This document shows, in pieces, positions 8,673-16,928 of a stretch of DNA of 64,000 bases; the first letter of the stretch is position 1; each line of letters starts with the position of its first letter. Where the stretch lies: contig JACQBA010000011.1 of assembly GCA_016194745.1 (NCBI GenBank), forward strand, positions 248,001 to 312,000. Direction: 5' to 3'. The notes below the pieces were generated by a model, which ran no database searches, had not been told where the DNA came from, and saw only the letters and a list, made by a program, of their open reading frames with translations. Source of the DNA: Elusimicrobiota bacterium (GTDB taxonomy: Bacteria; Elusimicrobiota; Elusimicrobia; UBA1565; JACRDR01). The translations under genes were made by a program, and so were the position numbers.

Positions 8673-9693
8673 CCCGGGTCGATTCGCCCTGCAGGGCGCG
8701 AAGGATCTCCGTGCCCGCCCGTTCCTTGGCGTTGCTGTGATATCCCCGCGCGGCCATTTGCAGCGCGCGCCGGGCGTCCGCGTCGAGCTCGATCCATAGG
8801 ACGCCTTGCGCCTTCATCTCCGCCCGGGCCTTCGCGTCGTCGGCCGCGGCTCTCCGGCGGTCCGCCGCGGCGGCGCCCCGGACGGCTTTCTCCAACTCTC
8901 CGCGCGCGGCGGCCGGCAGGCGTTGAAAAAAGCGCTCGTTGACGAGGATCACCGAGGTCGCCAGATAGTGGCGCGTGTCCACGGCGAATTTAGCCTGGCG
9001 ATAGTCCCGCGTCGACATGAATCGGACGGCGGTGGTTTCGGAGCCGTCCAGCAAGTCGGCTTCCGCGAGCGGGACGTAGCCCTCCGGGGGCGTGATCGAC
9101 GGTTCGAGCCTGTATATTTTGGAAAGCACGTCGGCGACGGGGCGGCGGCTGGAATTGATCCTGAGTCCGCGGAAGTCCGCGAGCCCGCGCACCTCGCGCG
9201 ATTTCGTGGCGATCAGCCCATATCCCGAGTGGGAAAACGCCAGGCCGCGCGCTCCCGAGGAGTTCGTGATTCCTTCCCCCAGGCGGCGGCCGACGGGGCC
9301 GTCGAAGACGCGCTCCGCGTGCTCGAAGTCGTCGAACATGAACGGGAGGTCGAGCGCGAGGAGCGGCGGAGACAGGCTCCCGGCGAGGTACGAGGGGATT
9401 TGACATACCTCGATCTCTCCGACGAGCAGGGCCTTGAGGACGTTGGCAGTGACCATCGGCCGGCCGCCGTTGTAGCGCGCCGAATACTCGGCCGTCGACA
9501 GGACTTCCGCCGCTAGGTAGCCGCCCTCCGCCCGCTTGAGGCGGTCCGCCGCATCCCTGGCCAACGCGTCGCTGCCGTGCTCCTTGGCCACGACCCACCG
9601 GAACTCGACGGGAGCCGCCGCGGAGACGGGCCCGCGGGACAAGAACGCGGCGCACGCGCCCGCGAGGAGCAACCGGGCGCTTCGCGTCCTCAT
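8641..9693 (-). CDS. TRAP-type (DctP family) solute-binding protein, paralogue 5
   Basis: 350 residues with a signal peptide (RLLLAGACAAFLSRGPVSA). Core motifs: EFRWVVAKEHGSDALA, LDLPFMFDDFEHAE, FSHSGYG in place of TYSGGF. The clamp Arg is Asn (LRINSS, residue 180). Second gene of an operon behind paralogue 6 (10-base gap). The less conserved hinge motifs suggest a different ligand from paralogues 4, 6 and 7. Confidence 0.85.
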   Translation of the reverse strand: MRTRSARLLLAGACAAFLSRGPVSAAAPVEFRWVVAKEHGSDALARDAADRLKRAEGGYLAAEVLSTAEYSARYNGGRPMVTANVLKALLVGEIEVCQIPSYLAGSLSPPLLALDLPFMFDDFEHAERVFDGPVGRRLGEGITNSSGARGLAFSHSGYGLIATKSREVRGLADFRGLRINSSRRPVADVLSKIYRLEPSITPPEGYVPLAEADLLDGSETTAVRFMSTRDYRQAKFAVDTRHYLATSVILVNERFFQRLPAAARGELEKAVRGAAAADRRRAAADDAKARAEMKAQGVLWIELDADARRALQMAARGYHSNAKERAGTEILRALQGESTRAKGAGPSVER

Positions 9694-9703
9694 CAGCGGG
9701 CGG

Positions 9704-10747
9704 CTAGCGCTGGGCGGTGACGGGGCCTGCTTTCGTGTCGCGGATCCGCTGGACGATGTCCGGCCCGATGAACGGCTCGACTTCCGCGTAGACGGGCTCG
9801 AGCGCCTTCTTGTAGGCGGCCAACTCGTCGGGCGTGAGGTCGATGACGGTGATGCCGCGCTTTTCCAGCTTCTGGCGGGAATCGCGGATCAAGTCGATGC
9901 TGTGCTGGCGCTCCTTGCGCCCCGTTTCCAGCGCGACGTCCTCGATCATTTTCTGGTATTTCGGCGGGAGGCTGCGGAAGAACTTGTCGTTGATGGCGAT
10001 CGCCGTGGTCAGCAGGAAGTGCTCGGTGTTCGTCACGACGCGGGCGTGGTTTTCGTCTCCATATTCCGCGAAGCGCGCGAACGTCGTCTCGACGCCGTCG
10101 ACGAGTCCCGCCTTCGCCAGCGGGACGTAGGCGTCCGGAGGCGCGACGACGGATTCGATCTCCAGGGCGTTGGCGATCGCGCTCGAATAGGGGAAGCCGC
10201 GGCCGATCTCGAAGCGCAGTCCCTTGAGGTCGCTCGGTTTTCTCGCCGAGGTGCCTTTCGTCGCGAACATCCCGTAACCGCCGCTGTAGGTGAACGCGAG
10301 CCCGCGGAGAGGAGACGCGGACGCGAGCCCGTTCATGAGGTCCTTGCCTATCGGCCCTTCGAAGACCTTCTCGGCGTGGTTGTAATCCCGGAAGAGGTAC
10401 GGCAGGCCGAGCGCCCACATGTTCCGGTTGTAGCGGCCCAAAAAGCTCGTGTACGTCTGGCACATCTCGAGATCGCCGGACTCGAGCTTGCGCATGACGC
10501 TGAGCGGGTTGAGCGTCTTCCCGCCGTTGTATTTGTCCCGATAACCCACGCGCGTGAGAACCTCGACGTGGATGTCGCCCGCCGACGCCTTCTCGATGCG
10601 CTCGGCGAAGTCGTGAGCGGCCTCTTCAGCGGTGGCGCTGGGCTCGTGGATCATGACCCAGCGGATGTTGTATTTGGCCGCTTCCGCGCGGGTGATCAGA
10701 GATGGAGCGATAAAAAACGCAATCAGCGCAGCGAGAATCTTCCGCAT
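9704..10747 (-). CDS. TRAP-type (DctP family) solute-binding protein, paralogue 6
   Basis: 347 residues; signal peptide MRKILAALIAFFIAPSLITR. Strongly similar to paralogues 4 and 7: YNIRWVMIHEPSATAEEA, LGLPYLFRDYNHAE, FTYSGGYG, DGVETTFARF, RIRDTKAGPVTAQ. The clamp Arg is Glu (LRFEIG, residue 180), a charge reversal that would repel a carboxylate. A GAGGAGG SD lies ahead of the start. First gene of the operon with paralogue 5, divergent from the methyltransferase gene at 10885. Confidence 0.87.
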   Translation of the reverse strand: MRKILAALIAFFIAPSLITRAEAAKYNIRWVMIHEPSATAEEAAHDFAERIEKASAGDIHVEVLTRVGYRDKYNGGKTLNPLSVMRKLESGDLEMCQTYTSFLGRYNRNMWALGLPYLFRDYNHAEKVFEGPIGKDLMNGLASASPLRGLAFTYSGGYGMFATKGTSARKPSDLKGLRFEIGRGFPYSSAIANALEIESVVAPPDAYVPLAKAGLVDGVETTFARFAEYGDENHARVVTNTEHFLLTTAIAINDKFFRSLPPKYQKMIEDVALETGRKERQHSIDLIRDSRQKLEKRGITVIDLTPDELAAYKKALEPVYAEVEPFIGPDIVQRIRDTKAGPVTAQR

Positions 10748-10779
10748 TGGACTAGTCCTCCTCTCTTCAGGTCTTCGCT

Positions 10780-10808
10780 ATTATAGTGGGGAAAGCAGGG
10801 GTCCGCAA
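10780..10808 (-). promoter_or_regulatory. Promoter of TRAP operon at 10747
   Basis: Minus strand: TTGCGG (10808-10803), 17 bp, TATAAT (10785-10780). Leader of about 26 bases with a strong SD. Confidence 0.82.
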
Positions 10809-10841
10809 GGCCCAGAGGTTTTCCGGCCGCGGCTGCCGCGC

Positions 10842-10870
10842 TTGATTTCACGTTTCTTCTTAGCCATACT
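10842..10870 (+). promoter_or_regulatory. Promoter of exported methyltransferase operon
   Basis: TTGATT (10842-10847), 17 bp, CATACT (10865-10870). The leader to ATG 10885 would be about 8 bases, with no SD. Confidence 0.55.
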
Positions 10871-10884
10871 TGGATTCTTCGCCT

Positions 10885-12027
10885 ATGCCGTCCGTCATGC
10901 GCCCGTCTTGCCTCGCCGCTCGTCTTGGCGTCCTCGCGCTTCTGGCCGCGGGGTCCATGTCCGCGCGCGCCGCGGACTCTTCGAAGGCGAACACCATCTA
11001 TTCTCAGAATGATCTTGAGCTCATCCTCAAGACGCAGCGCGCGCGGCTGCCGCGCTTCCCGCAGATCCTCGACGCTCTCGGCCTCAAGGACGGCATGACG
11101 GTCGTCGATATCGGCGCCGGCACCGGGCAATTGACGTACGCGATCGCGGAGCGCCTGCACGGGACGGGAAAGGTGTACGCGACCGACATCGATCCGATGC
11201 TCGTTAATTACGTGGCCGCGCAGGCGCGCGAGCAGAAGCATGCGAACTTGGAGGCGGTCCTCGTCACGCCGGTAGGACTCGATGAATTTTACACGAAGCA
11301 CAAGTTCGACCTGGTCCTCCTCTATAATACGGACACGTATATTCGAAACCGCGTTGCCTACTACAAGAAACTTCGGGAGAGCCTCAATCCGAGCGGCCGG
11401 ATCGTCATCATCGAGTCCGAATCTACGCCCAACCGGTCGTTCTACGTGGAGGATGTGAAGGACTGGAACGGGTTGGTAAAGTCCCTGAAGGACGAGCCGA
11501 TCGATACTCCGTACGGAAAACACTTCCGGCGCTCCTTGGGCCCGTTGTTGACTCAGTACTCCGCAGACGATCCGTTCTTGAAGCGGATGATCGTGTTCCA
11601 CCTAAACCGCATCTTGGACGTCAAGTTCTTCGCGGATCTGACGGACAAGCTCGAGTTCAAGGACGGCCTTGCGTTCACCGAGGAAGAGCGGCCGATCGCG
11701 GTGTGGATGCTGCACCGCCTCGCGCTCGACGGAGTGCTGGACAGGGATCTCTCGGAGATCGACATTCGCCGCTACCGGCAGATGCAGCTGCTGAACAAGC
11801 TCCTCCTGATCCAGAAGTACCGGCCTTTCCTTTCGAGCACGGGCCAATCCCCCTATTATTCGCTTTCTCCCGAGTCGGTATGGTATACCCGGCACGACTA
11901 CCGCGTTCGAGAATTGACGAACGCCGGATTCAGCCTATCGAGCAAGCATCCGCTGGTTCCTTTCTGGCAGATCTGGACGTTCGAGCCGAGCGCGCGCCCC
12001 GACGAGAGCAGGCCGTCTGGCGAATGA
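10885..12027 (+). CDS. Exported class I SAM-methyltransferase-like protein, paralogue A
   Basis: 380 residues from ATG 10885 (an ATG at 10897 is also possible). Residues 5-30 form a signal peptide (LAARLGVLALLAAGSMSARA). The Rossmann methyltransferase motif I is intact (VVDIGAGTGQLTYA), followed by an acidic strand-2 end (YATDID) and a motif IV/post region (FDLVLLYNTDTYI...LRESLNPSGRIVII). A C-terminal helical extension of about 170 residues follows. A SAM-dependent enzyme outside the cytoplasm would lack obvious access to SAM, so either the leader is not cleaved/exported or the fold binds something else. It overlaps the redoxin fusion gene (ATGA). Paralogue B is at 25170. Confidence 0.75.
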   Translation: MPSVMRPSCLAARLGVLALLAAGSMSARAADSSKANTIYSQNDLELILKTQRARLPRFPQILDALGLKDGMTVVDIGAGTGQLTYAIAERLHGTGKVYATDIDPMLVNYVAAQAREQKHANLEAVLVTPVGLDEFYTKHKFDLVLLYNTDTYIRNRVAYYKKLRESLNPSGRIVIIESESTPNRSFYVEDVKDWNGLVKSLKDEPIDTPYGKHFRRSLGPLLTQYSADDPFLKRMIVFHLNRILDVKFFADLTDKLEFKDGLAFTEEERPIAVWMLHRLALDGVLDRDLSEIDIRRYRQMQLLNKLLLIQKYRPFLSSTGQSPYYSLSPESVWYTRHDYRVRELTNAGFSLSSKHPLVPFWQIWTFEPSARPDESRPSGE

Positions 12028-13778
12028 GCGCGCGCTCGGCCGCCATCGCGGCCGCTGTGTGCGGACTCCTGGCGCGAGCCGCCGTCGCCGCGACCGTCCC
12101 GGACTTCCGGCTCCTCGACCATAACGGCGTCTCTCGCGAGCTGTATCGCTACGCCGATAAGCGGGCGATCGTCTTGATCGTGCAAAGCAACGGATGCCCG
12201 ATCTTCCGCAAGAGCGCTCCGGACATCAAAGCCCTGCGCGCCAGATTCGAGCCTCAGGGAGTCGCCTTCCTTCTTCTCAATCCCGTCGCGCAGGACGGTT
12301 TCGATGAGGTGGCCGCCGAGATGCGCGACTTCGGCATCGATCTGCCGGTGCTGATGGACAGGGCTCAGATCGTCGCGGAGACCCTCGGCGCGACGCGCGC
12401 GAGCGAGGCCTTCGTCATCGACCCGAAGGGCTGGAGTTTGGCCTATCGCGGCGCGATCGACGACCGCCTCTATTTCGGCGGCGAGAAGGCGCAAGCCTCC
12501 GCGCATTACGTCGCCGACGCTCTCTCCGCCGTCCTGGGCGGCAAGAGCCCCGCGACGGCCAGGACCGAGGCGTTCGGCTGCCTCATCCGCTTCGAACGTC
12601 CGCCGGCGCCGTCGTACGCCCGGGACGTCGGACCCGTGCTCAAGCAGAAGTGCGCCCAGTGTCACTGGGGGCCCGACGCGCCGACGCCGTTGAGGGGATA
12701 TGAGGATGCGAAAAAGTGGGCGCCGATGATCCGGGAGACGGTGATGACCAAGCGGATGCCGCCATGGTCCCTCGATCCGCGCTATTGGAAGGTCCGTGAC
12801 GACCCCTCCTTGAGCGACCCGGAGACGAGGTCCCTCATCGCGTGGATCGACGGCGGCGCGCCTCGCGGCGACGGGCCGGACCCGCTCAAGGAGTTTTCTC
12901 CCGACGACCGGGAGTGGCCGTTGGGGCCGCCGGATATCGTGCTGTCGATGTCCGAGTTCCAAACCGTCCCCGCCAGCGGCGCGTTCACGTGGCAGTATTT
13001 CGAGGTCGCGGGGCCCCTGGAGAACGATCTGTGGATTCGTGGAGCGCATATCAAGCCGGGCAACTTGCGGGTCGTCCACCATGCCAACCTGATGCTCTCC
13101 CCGCAGCCGCTGAAGAATTTCGAGATGAATCGAAAATCCGGCGAGATGCTGGGCCTGCGGGACCCGAGGCGGTTCATGGGCGTGTTTTCTTGGGTGCCCG
13201 GCATGAGTCCGGTCATGCTGCCCGAAGGCACTGCATTCTTTTTCGGCAAGGGCGCCTATTTGACTCTCGAGATGCACTACACTGTCAGCGGCAAGGAGGA
13301 ACGAGACAAGACGAAGGTCGGACTTTACCTTTATAAGGGAGCCGATTTTCCCAAGCGCATGATGATCCGCAATAAGGAAAAGTTCGATTTCGTCATCCCG
13401 CCGAAGGCCGGAGAGGTGGAGATCTACAGGGAGCGCGCGGTCCGATTCGGCAGGCCGACCTACCTCCTCAGCATCCGCCCGCACATGCACTATCGCGGCG
13501 CGCGCATGCGTTTCACCGCGCGATTCCCCGACGGGCGCGAGGAGCCCATCTTGTCGGTGACCGACTACGATTTCAACTGGCAGTACCGCTATATCCTGGA
13601 TCCCCCGCGGCTCCTGCCGAGGGGGACGGAAATCCTCGTGGACGGCGCGTTCGACAATTCGGCGCGGAAGCCCGGCAACCCGGATTCATCCCGTCCCGTG
13701 TCCTGGGGGCTGTCGACGCGCGATGAGATGTTCCGCAGCAAGCTCGAGTTCTATTTCGTCTCTCCGAGTCCCCAATGA
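12024..13778 (+). CDS. Exported redoxin / cytochrome c / copper-monooxygenase-like fusion protein
   Basis: 584 residues; signal peptide MSARSAAIAAAVCGLLARAAVAA. Residues about 28-175 form a thioredoxin-like redoxin domain with one Cys in the active loop (SNGCPIF), not CxxC. Then comes a c-type heme site CAQCH at residues 210-214 in a short cytochrome-like segment. The C-terminal half resembles the ascorbate-dependent type II copper monooxygenases (PHM/DBM): VVHHANLML near residue 350, PHMHYRGARM near 487, and the FDNS...NP...WG...DEM signature at the end. Fusions of this type are known from several environmental phyla, but their substrate is not established. It is translated with the methyltransferase and the sulfatase-like gene (both junctions ATGA). 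Confidence 0.75.
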   Translation: MSARSAAIAAAVCGLLARAAVAATVPDFRLLDHNGVSRELYRYADKRAIVLIVQSNGCPIFRKSAPDIKALRARFEPQGVAFLLLNPVAQDGFDEVAAEMRDFGIDLPVLMDRAQIVAETLGATRASEAFVIDPKGWSLAYRGAIDDRLYFGGEKAQASAHYVADALSAVLGGKSPATARTEAFGCLIRFERPPAPSYARDVGPVLKQKCAQCHWGPDAPTPLRGYEDAKKWAPMIRETVMTKRMPPWSLDPRYWKVRDDPSLSDPETRSLIAWIDGGAPRGDGPDPLKEFSPDDREWPLGPPDIVLSMSEFQTVPASGAFTWQYFEVAGPLENDLWIRGAHIKPGNLRVVHHANLMLSPQPLKNFEMNRKSGEMLGLRDPRRFMGVFSWVPGMSPVMLPEGTAFFFGKGAYLTLEMHYTVSGKEERDKTKVGLYLYKGADFPKRMMIRNKEKFDFVIPPKAGEVEIYRERAVRFGRPTYLLSIRPHMHYRGARMRFTARFPDGREEPILSVTDYDFNWQYRYILDPPRLLPRGTEILVDGAFDNSARKPGNPDSSRPVSWGLSTRDEMFRSKLEFYFVSPSPQ

Positions 13779-15151
13779 AATCCTTGATCCTCGTCTTGAT
13801 GCTGCTGGCGCGATCCTCGATGGCCGCGGACGGCTTCTCCTCCGGAGCGCCGTGTCCCGGCTGCAGCGTCGTGCTCGTCTCCTTCGACGCCCTGCAGGCG
13901 TCCCACGTGCATGCGCTCGGCTATCCAAAGCCGACGACACCGACGATCGACGCCTTGGCGTCCACTGGGGCGCTGTTCGGGCAAGCGATCAGTCCCGCGC
14001 CCTGGACCGTGCCGGCGCATATGTCGTGGATGACGGGCACTTTTCCCACCGTCCATGGCGTCGTGAACAAGTTCGCCGTCCGCGACGGCAAGCGTGTCGT
14101 CTCGCGACTCCAGGAACTGTCTCCCGGGATGGCGACGCTCGCCGGCGTCCTGCGCGCGCGCGGCTACGCGACCGGCGGCTTTACCGGTTCGGCCGGAGTG
14201 CACCGAATGTTCGGTTTCGACCAGGGGTTCGACGTCTACTCGGACGAGGCCGCACCCTTCTCCGGGATGGAGACGAGCATTCCGAAGGCCGAGGCATGGC
14301 TGGGGAGGCTCGGCAAGAAGAAGTTCTTCCTGTTTCTCCATGGGTACGGAAACCACGGGCAATACATGCCCGCGGGCGGTTACGATCGGCGGTTCGTCGA
14401 TCCGCCGTATGAGGGCCCCTACGACGGCTCGCCCGCGCAGCAGCGCGTCCTGCGCGAGCTCGGGCTGAGGGGACCGATCCGCTTGGACGACGGCGACGTC
14501 GCCTACTGGAGGCAGGTCTACGACGAAAAGATCTCCAGGACCGACGCGCTGTTCGGCGGCTTCCTGCGGACGCTCGAGTCGCTCGGCGTCAAGCAGAGGA
14601 CGGTCTTCGTGCTCGCCTCGGACCACGGTACGGAGCAGTACGAGCACGGCAAGTTCGATCACGGCTTCAGCCTTTACGACGAGCTGGAGCGCGTCCTCCT
14701 CGTCGTCGTCTCGCCGGGGATCAAGCCGAAGGTCGTCGCCGAGCAAGTGGGAACGATCGATATCATGCCCACGATCCTGTCGATCGTCGGCATCGAGCCG
14801 GAGCCGGCCGTCCGAGCGCAGATGCGCGGGCGGAGCCTGCTCGGTCTCATGCGCGGAGAGGAATCGGCCGGTGAGGACGTGTTCATGGAGACCGACTACC
14901 GATTGCTGACGCACAAGCGCGGCATCCGGACCCGCGACGGCTGGAAGCTGGTCTTGACGGCGGAGACCGGCAAGACGGAGCTGTACAATCTCCGCGACGA
15001 TCCCGGCGAGGCGGTCGATCGATCCTCCGCGGAGCCGGAGAGAGCGAAGCAGCTCGAGGAGCGCGTCCGGCGCCATTACCGGTCCCTGGGCTCGGACCTC
15101 TCGCGGCTCGAGTTGGGCTGCAGCCCGGTCTACGCGGACCAGTGCCGCTGA
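13775..15151 (+). CDS. Exported sulfatase-like (alkaline phosphatase superfamily) hydrolase 1
   Basis: 458 residues with a signal peptide (MKSLILVLMLLARSSMA). Metal and nucleophile motifs of the superfamily are visible: VLVSFDALQASH, WTVPAHMSWMTG (Thr at the nucleophile position where type I sulfatases have Cys/Ser in C/S-x-P-x-R), and SDHGTEQYEHG. Thr is the nucleophile in related phosphoethanolamine transferases and in many uncharacterised members, so this could be a phosphodiesterase or phospho-group transferase rather than a sulfatase. Third gene of the methyltransferase operon; its stop lies one base from that of the facing sulfatase-like gene. Confidence 0.75.
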   Translation: MKSLILVLMLLARSSMAADGFSSGAPCPGCSVVLVSFDALQASHVHALGYPKPTTPTIDALASTGALFGQAISPAPWTVPAHMSWMTGTFPTVHGVVNKFAVRDGKRVVSRLQELSPGMATLAGVLRARGYATGGFTGSAGVHRMFGFDQGFDVYSDEAAPFSGMETSIPKAEAWLGRLGKKKFFLFLHGYGNHGQYMPAGGYDRRFVDPPYEGPYDGSPAQQRVLRELGLRGPIRLDDGDVAYWRQVYDEKISRTDALFGGFLRTLESLGVKQRTVFVLASDHGTEQYEHGKFDHGFSLYDELERVLLVVVSPGIKPKVVAEQVGTIDIMPTILSIVGIEPEPAVRAQMRGRSLLGLMRGEESAGEDVFMETDYRLLTHKRGIRTRDGWKLVLTAETGKTELYNLRDDPGEAVDRSSAEPERAKQLEERVRRHYRSLGSDLSRLELGCSPVYADQCR

Positions 15152-15152
15152 C

Positions 15153-16805
15153 CTATGGATAGGGGATCAGCCGGCGCGGCTTGTGGGTCGGCGTCTTGTT
15201 CTTTCGGCGAGCGTCCATGTCCCGCTCGAAGGCCGCCAGCCGCTGTTTGAGCTCCGCGGCGGGCCCGGGGTTTTCCTCGAGGACGCTTCGGGTCTCCAGC
15301 GGATCCACCCGCTTGTCGTAGAGCTCGAACTCCGCGGGATCGATCGGCTGCCGCGTCAGATAGGCCCACCAGGAAATCCTACGCAGCAGCTCCTTGGCGC
15401 GGCGGTGGATCAGATGCCACCGCCGATCCTGGACGCTCGTGTCCGCCGTGGTCTCGTCCCAGCCCGCGCCGAAGTACGGCTCGAGTCGCTTCAGATAGGT
15501 TTTCCGCCAGGACGCGAGTTCTTTGGGCGCGTTGAAGAGCATCATCTCGTACAAGACTCTTTCCCAATAGGGCATGCGTTCGCTGAAGACGAGACTCTTG
15601 TCGTCGTCGGGAGCGGAGAGCTTTCTTAGGAAGCTCACGCCTTGTGCGTGAGGCATCGCGGGAAGTCCGGCGAGTTCCAGGATGCCCGGCCCGAGGTCTA
15701 GCCCGGAGACCAGCGCGTCCACGCGCGTTGCGGCCTTCTGGCGGCGCGGGTGGCGCACGATCAGGGGCGCGCGCAGTTCCGTATTGTAGATGTCGTAGTG
15801 AGAGTAGTATCCGTGCTCGCCCAGATCCTCCGCGTGCTCGGCGGTCACGATCACGATCGTCTTCTGATCGAGCGAGTACTTCCGCAGCGCGTCCCATACG
15901 CGACCCACGAACGAATCCGCGTGGTGGACGCCCGCGTCGTAACGCCCGAGCAGGAAGCTACGGTCCCGGGGCGTCACGCTCAGAGGGCCTTCGTCAAAAA
16001 GACCAGGGCGCGGCCATTCGGGGGCGTCGGGGAGCGGATGGAGGCGGTTCTTGTAGATCATGCCCAGCGGATACCACCACTTCGCGCCTTCCTTTTGGAT
16101 CGGACCGCGCGGTGGGTGCGGGAAGAACCGCTCCTTGGTCTCCGTCGGAGCGGTGCGTCCGTAGGGCCAATGGGCGGCTCCAATCGGCAGCCACAGGAAG
16201 AACTTGGAGCCACGGTTGTTTTCGATCCAACGAAACACTTCGTCTCCGGGCACGTCCCGGAATTCCCGCGCCGATTCCCGGGACGGGGGACTTCCGGTTC
16301 CGGGCTGGAAATACGGGCTCTCCTTCGGGAAGTCGTAGACGTCGAAGCCCCTGCGGAACGAGGAGATCGTATCCACGCGCTCGCCCCACGGCGGAGTGTA
16401 GAGCGAATAAAACTCGGGGGACGTCAGGAACGCGGCAGTTTTGAAGCCGTGTCCCCGAAGGATCTCCGGGAGGACGGCGGTGGAAGAATCGATGGCCGCC
16501 GAGAAGCTCGTGAAGCCGTTGACGGACGGGTATTGCGACGTGAATATCGACGCCATGCTGACGGGCGTCAGATACGCTTGGACGATGAAGTTGTCGAAGA
16601 CGGTCCCTTCGGCGGCTAGAGCATCGATGCGCGGGCTCGTGCCGCGGCGGTAGCCGTAGCAGCCCAAGTGATCGGGCCGCAGCGTGTCGATCTCGACCAG
16701 CACGATGTTGCAGTCGGGGCACTTCCAAGAATCGACGTCTTCGGCGGCCCATGCCGCCGGCGACGCGGCCAGCAGGAGGGCGCTCAGCAGGGATCGAGGA
16801 CGCAT
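15153..16805 (-). CDS. Exported sulfatase-like (alkaline phosphatase superfamily) hydrolase 2
   Basis: 550 residues; ATG 16805 is chosen because it begins the signal peptide MRPRSLLSALLLAASPAAWA. Motifs: VLVEIDTLRPDHLGCYGY, LTPVSMASIFTS with Thr aligned to the nucleophile, and TAEHAEDLGEHG (Glu replaces the usual metal-binding Asp). The C-terminal half is longer than in hydrolase 1 and ends in a basic tail (RRKNKTPTHKPRR). A possible promoter (TTGACG, 18 bp, CACACT) lies about 16-50 bases upstream. It faces hydrolase 1 tail to tail. Substrate unknown. Confidence 0.75.
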   Translation of the reverse strand: MRPRSLLSALLLAASPAAWAAEDVDSWKCPDCNIVLVEIDTLRPDHLGCYGYRRGTSPRIDALAAEGTVFDNFIVQAYLTPVSMASIFTSQYPSVNGFTSFSAAIDSSTAVLPEILRGHGFKTAAFLTSPEFYSLYTPPWGERVDTISSFRRGFDVYDFPKESPYFQPGTGSPPSRESAREFRDVPGDEVFRWIENNRGSKFFLWLPIGAAHWPYGRTAPTETKERFFPHPPRGPIQKEGAKWWYPLGMIYKNRLHPLPDAPEWPRPGLFDEGPLSVTPRDRSFLLGRYDAGVHHADSFVGRVWDALRKYSLDQKTIVIVTAEHAEDLGEHGYYSHYDIYNTELRAPLIVRHPRRQKAATRVDALVSGLDLGPGILELAGLPAMPHAQGVSFLRKLSAPDDDKSLVFSERMPYWERVLYEMMLFNAPKELASWRKTYLKRLEPYFGAGWDETTADTSVQDRRWHLIHRRAKELLRRISWWAYLTRQPIDPAEFELYDKRVDPLETRSVLEENPGPAAELKQRLAAFERDMDARRKNKTPTHKPRRLIPYP

Positions 16806-16860
16806 AGGCGGTACCGCAGTAGTGTGCGCAAAGAGCGCGGTCGCCGTCAATGGGGACAAC

Positions 16861-16889
16861 TTGCGGCTCTATCGGCGACCTGCTATACT
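16861..16889 (+). promoter_or_regulatory. Promoter of TRAP-ABC operon
   Basis: TTGCGG (16861-16866), 17 bp ending CCTGC, TATACT (16884-16889), extended -10 (TGC). Virtually the same architecture as the promoters at 4873, 7546 and 10780. Confidence 0.85.
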
Positions 16890-16928
16890 CGAAGACACGT
16901 TCGCGCGTTCCAAGTATAAGGAGGCATG

